Part shown: positions 7,071 to 12,164 of the stretch, piece by piece
How the letters are laid out: each line of letters begins with the position of its first letter
Numbering within the stretch: position 1 is the first letter of the stretch
NCBI GenBank assembly: GCA_030744095.1
Contig: JASLRF010000583.1
Span: 1-12,164, forward strand
Reading direction: 5' to 3'
Source of the DNA: Pirellulaceae bacterium
Lineage (GTDB): Bacteria; Planctomycetota; Planctomycetia; Pirellulales; Pirellulaceae
Length of the DNA stretch: 12,164 nt
Notes under the pieces: model-generated
The model's database searches: none
Told to the model about the DNA's origin: nothing
The model's input: only the letters and a program-made list of their open reading frames with translations
Program-made: the position numbers and the translations under genes

Positions 7071-8489
7071 TTACGAAGGCAGTTCATTGCCAAGTTCCTG
7101 CACCAACCGATGAACATTCACGCGACTCTTCATCAGGTATAGCAATGCGGGTACCTGAAAATTCAAACGATGAGCAAACACGTTGACCGGCTCTTGCCGC
7201 AGCCAACGTTGTTTCGACACTCTTGCCAGCCATTCTGCGCCGCGACGGATGTACCGCGGATCTCCGTAATCGAATTCACCCTCGAACATCACAGGTTCGT
7301 TGTAGTAATGGAATCCTTCGATGACGAGTTCGAGCGTCTCGCGGTGCTTCTGCGCGTCTTCATCAGTCATCCGCAAAGACCGGATACAAATTGCTTCAGC
7401 GTCCTCATCCGTCCCGTCACGAGCTCGACTGACGTCGCAGTGATAGTTCCACTCTGCAGCAGTGAACCGTCGCACATTACCGAAATCAATAAACCCTAGC
7501 CGGTTGTCATCCATGAAAATGAAGTTTCCCGGGTGTGCATCCGTGTAGAGCATGCGGTTGAGAAAGACACGGTAAAGCGCACGGCTAATCCTCTCGCCGT
7601 AGTCGTCTCGTTGTAGTTGAGTGGGGTCTGCTGCGAGGAACTGGTCCATTGTCCGGCCTGGGACAAATTCCATCGTCAATACGCGTCGCGATGATGCGTG
7701 CTCGATCACATGAGGAACGACGATCTCATCATCGTCCTGAAACAGCTGCGCAACATCACTTAGATTCTTCGCTTCGTTCTCGTAGTCCGTTTCAGACTCC
7801 AAGCCAGTGCGGACTTCTTCAAATGTCTCCTCGAGAGCTCGCCAGTCAGAATTGAACAGCATGGGCCGCATTAGCATTTTCAAGTTTCGCAGATCGGCCT
7901 GTATTGTCCTGCCGATGCCCGGATACTGAATCTTGATCGCGACGTCTTCACCCGTCTTGAGCCGTGCCCGATGAACCTGACCAATCGAGGCGGCCGCCAT
8001 CGCCGTCTCGTCAATCTGAGAAAAAAGGTCCTCCGTGTCGCCCAGCTCATTCAAAAGCTGTTCCCGAATCAACGAGAAGTGCATTGGCGGAGCCTGAAAG
8101 TGCAGGCTGCCTAACACGTCAACAAATTCTGCGGGTACCGATTCGGGAAAGTTTGTGAGCAATTGCCCTACTTTGGTAATGGCGCCACGCAAGTAACCCA
8201 TTGTTTCCAACGTGTTCAATGCACTGCGGAGGTTTGTTTCCAGTAAGTCCTTCTCGCTGGCCTCCGCCGGCTTGTACCAAGACCGAATCCACCATGCTAG
8301 GTACGCCATTCCAAGTTTGGCTGACAGGCCGCTTATCGAACAGAATCTCTGAAGGCCACCAGTTGGAACTCGTCGATGAGCCAGTGAATCAAAGATCGCC
8401 TGAAAACCCGAAGACTGTGCCGAGGGAGTTTCCACGGCCTTGGTCTTTTCTGCCGGCAAGGCCTCGAGCAATTCAGAAACAGTGGGCAT
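7071..8489 (-). CDS. ABC1/AarF/UbiB-family atypical protein kinase-like protein
   Basis: A 472-residue member of the ABC1 (ADCK/UbiB/AarF) family. The KxGQ motif is K106-V-G-Q109 within AITKVGQLLTNFPESVP. The Ala-rich loop that replaces the P-loop is AMAAASIGQVHRA (163-175), the ATP-anchoring lysine is K186 in VAIKIQYPG, the ETDYENEAKN segment (233-242) follows, the catalytic loop is YTDAHPGNFIF (D317, N322), and DFG is D335-G337. All key residues are present. UbiB has two C-terminal membrane helices, but the end here is not clearly hydrophobic, so this is likely soluble or peripheral. Relatives support isoprenoid quinone biosynthesis or lipid homeostasis; since planctomycetes generally use menaquinone, a ubiquinone role is doubtful. 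A strong AAGGAG (8502-8497) lies 7 nt before the ATG. It follows tetR by 56 bp and is probably cotranscribed and controlled by it. Confidence 0.93.
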   Translation of the reverse strand: MPTVSELLEALPAEKTKAVETPSAQSSGFQAIFDSLAHRRVPTGGLQRFCSISGLSAKLGMAYLAWWIRSWYKPAEASEKDLLETNLRSALNTLETMGYLRGAITKVGQLLTNFPESVPAEFVDVLGSLHFQAPPMHFSLIREQLLNELGDTEDLFSQIDETAMAAASIGQVHRARLKTGEDVAIKIQYPGIGRTIQADLRNLKMLMRPMLFNSDWRALEETFEEVRTGLESETDYENEAKNLSDVAQLFQDDDEIVVPHVIEHASSRRVLTMEFVPGRTMDQFLAADPTQLQRDDYGERISRALYRVFLNRMLYTDAHPGNFIFMDDNRLGFIDFGNVRRFTAAEWNYHCDVSRARDGTDEDAEAICIRSLRMTDEDAQKHRETLELVIEGFHYYNEPVMFEGEFDYGDPRYIRRGAEWLARVSKQRWLRQEPVNVFAHRLNFQVPALLYLMKSRVNVHRLVQELGNELPS

Positions 8490-8545
8490 AGCTGGGCTCC
8501 TTATCTTGAATTACCGCGTTTCACTCGGATCAGCAGTGTACTGTT

Positions 8546-9130
8546 CTAGCGACTCATCCAATCCGCAAACATGCGCATGGAATGATCCAATTGCGCAAGG
8601 CTGTCTTCCTGTTTTGGCGACTTGTCACCGCCCCAAAATGTAAGCACACCGACGTACAGAGCCCACAGAATGTTCAATGTCACGGCGGGCGGTTCAACCA
8701 CCCCATGATCTGTCAAAATCCGCACAAACTGTTCACTGACGTCGGCTCGTAAAGTGACAGCTGCATCGATCTTGGGCGAGGCAACCGGGCTGAGCGCCGT
8801 GTCAAGCAACGGGCGGATGGACTTCTGCATCGGCCTGAGGGCTCTGAGCTGGGCGGCAATTGATGCAAACAAGTCTTCTGCGAGGGCCGCGTCTTCGCGA
8901 CGGTTGCGACCAAAGTCCCGCGCCGCCTTCTTCAATGCATGACCTGCCAATTCGACCACGACGGCCTCTTTGGTGTTGAAATAGTTGAACATGGTGCCGG
9001 CGGCAATGCCCGTCTCCCGGGCAATATCGCGCGTGGTCGTTTGATCGAAACCTTTTGTACGAAACATGGCCTTGGCTGCATCGAGAATCCGCTGCCGCGT
9101 CGCCGCTTTCTCGTCCGCCGTTATTCTCAT
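8546..9130 (-). CDS. TetR/AcrR-family transcriptional regulator
   Basis: A 194-residue regulator read from the ATG at 9130, which has GGAG (9140-9137) 6 nt upstream. The N-terminal DNA-binding domain follows the TetR pattern closely: TRQRILDAAKAMFRTKGFDQ (11-30), then the helix-turn-helix TTTRDIARETGIAAGTMFNYF (31-51) and NTKEAVVVELAG. The C-terminal helical part (about 70-190) should bind a small ligand and form the dimer interface; the ligand cannot be told from sequence. The frame remains open upstream to 9367, but that extension runs through the promoter and operator sites below and is not coding. It is the first gene of a probable two-gene unit with the ABC1 kinase and probably represses its own promoter. 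Confidence 0.93.
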   Translation of the reverse strand: MRITADEKAATRQRILDAAKAMFRTKGFDQTTTRDIARETGIAAGTMFNYFNTKEAVVVELAGHALKKAARDFGRNRREDAALAEDLFASIAAQLRALRPMQKSIRPLLDTALSPVASPKIDAAVTLRADVSEQFVRILTDHGVVEPPAVTLNILWALYVGVLTFWGGDKSPKQEDSLAQLDHSMRMFADWMSR

Positions 9131-9193
9131 CAACGACTCCATCGCCGCGGCGGCCGATTTCCAAAGCATGAGCGGTGGCCGCCTGGTATTTAA

Positions 9194-9209
9194 TATGAGC
9201 GTGATCACA
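9194..9209. promoter_or_regulatory. Candidate TetR operator 1 (over the start point)
   Basis: TATGAGCGTGATCACA contains the perfect 8-bp palindrome GTGATCAC (9201-9208) and abuts the -10 box of the tetR promoter. It shares GAGCxTGxTCACA with site 2. A repressor bound here would block initiation, the usual TetR autoregulation. Inference from position and symmetry. Confidence 0.55.
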
Positions 9210-9237
9210 TAATATACTTGATGTCGGCGAAAGTCCA
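9209..9237 (-). promoter_or_regulatory. Candidate sigma70-type promoter of tetR
   Basis: Read on the minus strand, TGGACT (9237-9232) is followed by exactly 17 bp and TATTAT (9214-9209). The expected start point is near 9202, inside the first pseudo-palindrome, giving a leader of about 72 nt before the tetR ATG. Spacing and hexamers fit a housekeeping promoter well; the assignment is from pattern alone. Confidence 0.6.
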
Positions 9238-9244
9238 CCCATAA

Positions 9245-9260
9245 TGTGAGCATGTTCACA
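9245..9260. promoter_or_regulatory. Candidate TetR operator 2 (upstream of -35)
   Basis: TGTGAGCATGTTCACA is a 16-bp pseudo-palindrome with a single mismatched pair. Aligned with site 1, 11 of 13 bases agree (GAGCATGTTCACA against GAGCGTGATCACA). The two sites are 51 bp apart, close to five helical turns, so bound dimers would face the same side of the DNA. Confidence 0.55.
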
Positions 9261-9377
9261 AAAAATGCTAGTTTTATGTCGGGCGCGGGAGTTCGCGCAG
9301 CGATCGACTTAGCATCAGTCAAGAAACGACTGTTGTGAAACGGTAATTGGACGCGACACTTCTTCATTGACGCGGCG

Positions 9378-11567
9378 CTAGTCGGACGTCAATCGTTTGT
9401 ATTCACCGGCAAACCATCGAGCGACGTCAATCTTGTAAAGACGCGAGAATCTGCTTTCGCTGGGACCTCCTGGCAGGTTGGTCCACGCTTCATCGGCCCC
9501 CATATCTGCGACGAAGTGATAGGACGGCGCAAATGTCTGCTCGCGACGCGCAGTTTTTAGGACGTGCCCCTGAAACGGCGTGGCATGGTTACCCGGCATG
9601 GGATACCGCCGGCTGTTAAAGCCCAGCATCCGCCCCGCCGTATGGTTACCAAAGAACCGGTCGGTGAAGTGGAACGAATTGTATTCGGCCCATGCCTGGT
9701 CCGGCTCTTGCTCGGCACGCTCGGCGGCCCGGCGAATGAGTTCACCTTTGTCGCGCCCATGCCAGCAGATCGAATCATCCCGTTGCAACACGCGATCAGC
9801 GGCCCGCATGATCATCATTGAATAGCCAACGCGTGTGCAGACGTAAACGACGCGTCGCCAGCCGATCCCCTGCTCGTGGCCCAGGACTTCATAAAGCACG
9901 TTGACATACAAGCGATGAAACAGTGTTGCCTCGCGGCTTTGTGGGTCGTACTGACAATCCCAGTTGCTCAATCGTTCTTTCAACCGTCCATCTGCCAGAT
10001 GTGGGATAAGCACTTTGAGTAAGTCGTGCGCCTGCAGGCTCACGAAGTCGTATTGCAGCGCCTGCATATCCTCGAGGGTTGCCTGCGGCAGTTCACGCAG
10101 ACGCTGATCGATTCGCCGTTTGCGATAGCCGGGTAGCAGTTGGGTCACCAGCGGCGGTAGATCGCGCGGATTGTTTTCTTCGTTTGCCGTTGCAATGAAC
10201 CCTTCAGGCGGATCATAGATGCTGGGCAGTTTCTCGATCGGTACAAACCCCTGCCAGTGGTTCTCGATGTCCCAGGCAGGCGTTGGCGCAAGGCCGATCT
10301 GACCACCGCCTCGTTGGGGAAACCGGCCGCAACTCTGCATACCAATGTGGCCTTTCCGATCGGCAAACACCCAGCACAGCGTAGGCTGTGCACAGTGACG
10401 AGCGCATTGCATTGCTTCGTGGGTGCTATTCGAACCGATAACCTCGAGCCACGAGGCGATGGCGGCTGCCCCATGCCCATTGTGATTACCTGTCCAGGCG
10501 ATCGACAGGTGGTAGCCTTCCCCCAGCGTATCGGGGTCCGAGTCCAACGTCCCCTGGGGGTTTTCATGCACGCACAACGTGTCAGGATCGGCCCCCTTGC
10601 GGACGATCGACTCTTCTCGACAATCGAAGTCATGCCAGGTGCTGCCGCGCCGATACTGCCAGCCGGATTCGGCTTTGCGACAGTCTTCGACGAAGTAGTC
10701 GACGGTGTCGCCTTTCATATAGGTGACTCCCCAGGCCAGTCGATCGGTGCGTGCAACGGCGAACAACGGGCAACCTGGTAGCGAAGCACCCATCACGTAT
10801 CCACGGTCCCATTTCAACACCGCTTCGTACCAGATACCAGGCAGCCGATTGACTTCCAGATGTGGGTCTGCAGCCAGCAATGCCGCGCCCGTCGCACTGC
10901 GCTGCGGACTGACCGCCCAGGCGTTACTGCCGGCCAGCCGCGGCAAGTCCGTCAAGACTTCCAACGCTTCGTCGGACAGTTGGTTCGACATCTTGATCTG
11001 CCTGAGCAAATCAAAGTCGACATTGTCAAAACGCGGTGAAAGCAGTTCACGAATCGTCGCCTCGTTCGCACCGGCGTGAACCAATTCGATGATCAGCCGT
11101 TCATTTTGCATCTGGCTGATCGCCAGACCGCCGAAGCTCAGCAGCTTTCCAATCAACAGTACCGCCTGCTGATTCCATGGCTGCGGTTGAAAGCCCGTGG
11201 CCCACATCGGCAACGACCGTCCGGAATTCTCTAGGCCATCCGTCACCCCTTCACAGTATGACGTGATCTGCTGAAAGACGCGGTCGTTCAGGGAGCGGAC
11301 TTCGCGCTCTAAGTCCAGATGCAGTCCGACGCGGCGGAAAAAGCGATCTGTCTCCAGCAATTCGGGCGTATCGGCAATCTCCTCGGCACCGCAACCATTG
11401 GCCAGGCTGCGCGAGAACAGCAGCTGTGTGCCGCGATCGGTGGCGTGCATGTAGCCCAGGCCGTATAGCACATCCAGCCATGTCGATGCCTCGACGTGCG
11501 GCACGCCGTGATCATCGCGAGCGACGGAAAATCGCCTTCGAGTTGTCGGTAAGGGGATTGCTTTCAT
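9378..11567 (-). CDS. Penicillin acylase-family Ntn hydrolase (amidase), substrate unknown
   Basis: A 729-residue peptidase-S45-type precursor. Enzymes of this family cleave amide bonds of N-acyl compounds (beta-lactams, acyl-homoserine lactones, acyl-peptides) after self-processing into alpha and beta chains. The N-terminal RRFSVARDDHGVPHVEASTW and YGLGYMHATDR (34-45) are the usual alpha-chain opening. The predicted cut and nucleophile are at Ser214 in LAGSNAWAVSP, followed by ADPHL, LPGIWYE and LPGCPLFAVARTDRLAWGVT (263-282). A likely oxyanion Asn is N462 in IATANEENNP, and YRKRRI (481-486) is the conserved basic segment. Unlike most relatives, no signal peptide is visible at the ATG (11567), so it may act in the cytoplasm, or the true N-terminus differs. 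It lies upstream of tetR in the same direction and divergent from a sugar ABC permease. A link to quorum quenching is possible but nothing here proves it. Confidence 0.9.
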   Translation of the reverse strand: MKAIPLPTTRRRFSVARDDHGVPHVEASTWLDVLYGLGYMHATDRGTQLLFSRSLANGCGAEEIADTPELLETDRFFRRVGLHLDLEREVRSLNDRVFQQITSYCEGVTDGLENSGRSLPMWATGFQPQPWNQQAVLLIGKLLSFGGLAISQMQNERLIIELVHAGANEATIRELLSPRFDNVDFDLLRQIKMSNQLSDEALEVLTDLPRLAGSNAWAVSPQRSATGAALLAADPHLEVNRLPGIWYEAVLKWDRGYVMGASLPGCPLFAVARTDRLAWGVTYMKGDTVDYFVEDCRKAESGWQYRRGSTWHDFDCREESIVRKGADPDTLCVHENPQGTLDSDPDTLGEGYHLSIAWTGNHNGHGAAAIASWLEVIGSNSTHEAMQCARHCAQPTLCWVFADRKGHIGMQSCGRFPQRGGGQIGLAPTPAWDIENHWQGFVPIEKLPSIYDPPEGFIATANEENNPRDLPPLVTQLLPGYRKRRIDQRLRELPQATLEDMQALQYDFVSLQAHDLLKVLIPHLADGRLKERLSNWDCQYDPQSREATLFHRLYVNVLYEVLGHEQGIGWRRVVYVCTRVGYSMMIMRAADRVLQRDDSICWHGRDKGELIRRAAERAEQEPDQAWAEYNSFHFTDRFFGNHTAGRMLGFNSRRYPMPGNHATPFQGHVLKTARREQTFAPSYHFVADMGADEAWTNLPGGPSESRFSRLYKIDVARWFAGEYKRLTSD

Positions 11568-11633
11568 AAACGTGATTCAGGGTGGAGATTGGGCTCATGA
11601 AATTGTAGCATGTCTGTTTCGACATCTTTCCGA

Positions 11634-11654
11634 AGTCGTTGAATTGCAACGACT
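11634..11654. promoter_or_regulatory. Perfect 8-bp inverted repeat in the divergent acylase / ABC permease region
   Basis: AGTCGTTG (11634-11641) and CAACGACT (11647-11654) are exact inverses around a 5-bp AATTG centre. The size and symmetry suit a dimeric regulator operator, for instance of the LacI or GntR type often used for sugar transporters. A weaker ATGTC/GACAT repeat (11610-11614 and 11621-11625) lies close by. The element is 67 bp upstream of the acylase ATG and 148 bp upstream of the permease ATG. Which gene it controls is unknown. The remaining gap (11568-11802) holds no gene. Confidence 0.45.
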
Positions 11655-11802
11655 AATGGCGATCTGACATGGCCGGATGTGTGTCCTGTGACAGTTGGCA
11701 AGCGCGTTGGCCTCGGGTCGGTGTGGAATTGAGGCGGTGAACATCCGACAACGCCGGCCTTTTTCCAGCCCTGCAACGAGTTTCTGACGAAGAGGATCAT
11801 CT

Positions 11803-12164
11803 ATGGTTCGCCGCGAATCTCTCGGACCGATGTTCATCAGCCCCTGGTTGATCGGGTTCCTGCTACTGATCGTGTTTCCCTTTGCGGCATCGTTTTACTG
11901 GAGCTTGTGCCGGTACGACCTGCTTTCGCCACCACGTTTTGTGGGTCTGGAGAACTACCAACGGCTGGCCAGCGAAGCGGTCACGGGAGGTCGATTTGGT
12001 CAAGCGATTTGGAACACCGCTTACTTCGCACTGTTATCCGTGCCACTATCAATTCTAGTGGGCGTGAGTTTGGCTGTGATGCTGTCCTGGAAAGTGCGGG
12101 GTCAGGCCATCTACCGCACGCTGTTTTTCTTGCCGTCAGTCGTTCCTGTGGTCGCGGCGTCAAT
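11803..12164 (+). CDS. Sugar-type ABC transporter inner-membrane permease, N-terminal part
   Basis: The first 120 residues of a binding-protein-dependent transport permease of the MalF/UgpA/LacF type; the rest lies beyond the right edge. The ATG at 11803 has AAGAGGA 6 nt upstream and an in-frame TGA at 11785, so the start is secure. SPWLIGFLLLIVFPFAASFYWSL (13-35) is the first membrane helix, followed by the typical RYDLLSPPRFVGLENYQRL loop and then NTAYFALLSVPLSILVGVSLAVML (71-94). A third helix begins at FFLPSVVPVVAAS (108-120). The pattern matches carbohydrate uptake-1 family permeases; the cytoplasmic EAA loop is not yet reached. A solute-binding protein, a second permease and perhaps an ATPase are expected downstream. 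The sugar is unknown. Transcribed divergently from the acylase. Confidence 0.92.
   Translation, partial: MVRRESLGPMFISPWLIGFLLLIVFPFAASFYWSLCRYDLLSPPRFVGLENYQRLASEAVTGGRFGQAIWNTAYFALLSVPLSILVGVSLAVMLSWKVRGQAIYRTLFFLPSVVPVVAAS

Noticed and set aside
9283..9298. Terminator after the acylase
   Set aside because: GCGCG/CGCGC forms only a 5-bp stem, and the T6 run comes about 20 nt later instead of directly after it; too weak to call.
9131..9367. N-terminal 79-residue extension of the tetR frame
   Set aside because: TetR proteins normally begin shortly before the helix-turn-helix domain; the extension covers the promoter and both pseudo-palindromes.
10257..10781. Plus-strand 174-residue open frame over the acylase
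   Set aside because: Antisense shadow; the acylase frame carries intact family motifs on the opposite strand.

Overview
The window looks like chromosomal DNA from a planctomycete, probably a Rhodopirellula-like member of the Pirellulales. This is inferred from gene content, not from a marker gene. The signs are an ECF sigma factor paired with a zinc-less anti-sigma factor that carries a DUF1559-type 'H-X9-DG'-like outer domain, a methyltransferase of a type I associate with planctomycetes, and a hairpin repeat (CCTTTCGCGGAGCGAAAGG) that I recall as common in such genomes. No rRNA, tRNA, CRISPR array, transposase or phage gene was seen.

Left part (1-3790, minus strand): a run of four genes reading leftward: an NCS2-type nucleobase permease, a class I SAM-dependent methyltransferase, thymidylate synthase (thyA) and dihydrofolate reductase (folA, cut by the left edge). 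The permease stop overlaps the TTG start of the methyltransferase, and thyA begins 9 bp after the methyltransferase. The layout suggests one transcription unit for nucleobase uptake and dTMP/tetrahydrofolate metabolism. The thyA-folA gap holds an inverted pair of REP-like palindromes.

Centre (3791-6990, plus strand): a 155-bp divergent promoter region with two oppositely oriented CAGGGGAAT boxes. It is followed by an ECF sigma factor, its likely membrane anti-sigma factor, a 483-bp gene-poor gap with a long imperfect hairpin, and a conserved-looking protein of unknown function.

Right part (7071-11567, minus strand): a penicillin-acylase-family Ntn hydrolase without an obvious signal peptide, then a TetR regulator followed 56 bp later by an ABC1/AarF/UbiB-like atypical kinase. 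The tetR upstream region has a good promoter (TGGACT-17-TATTAT) and two related pseudo-palindromes 51 bp apart, which suggests autoregulation. At the right edge, divergent from the acylase, a sugar-type ABC transporter permease begins and runs out of the window. A perfect 8-bp inverted repeat lies in the shared intergenic region.

Most genes belong to known families. The parts most worth a second look are the sensory architecture of the sigma/anti-sigma pair and its promoter boxes, and the tetR-kinase unit with its operators.
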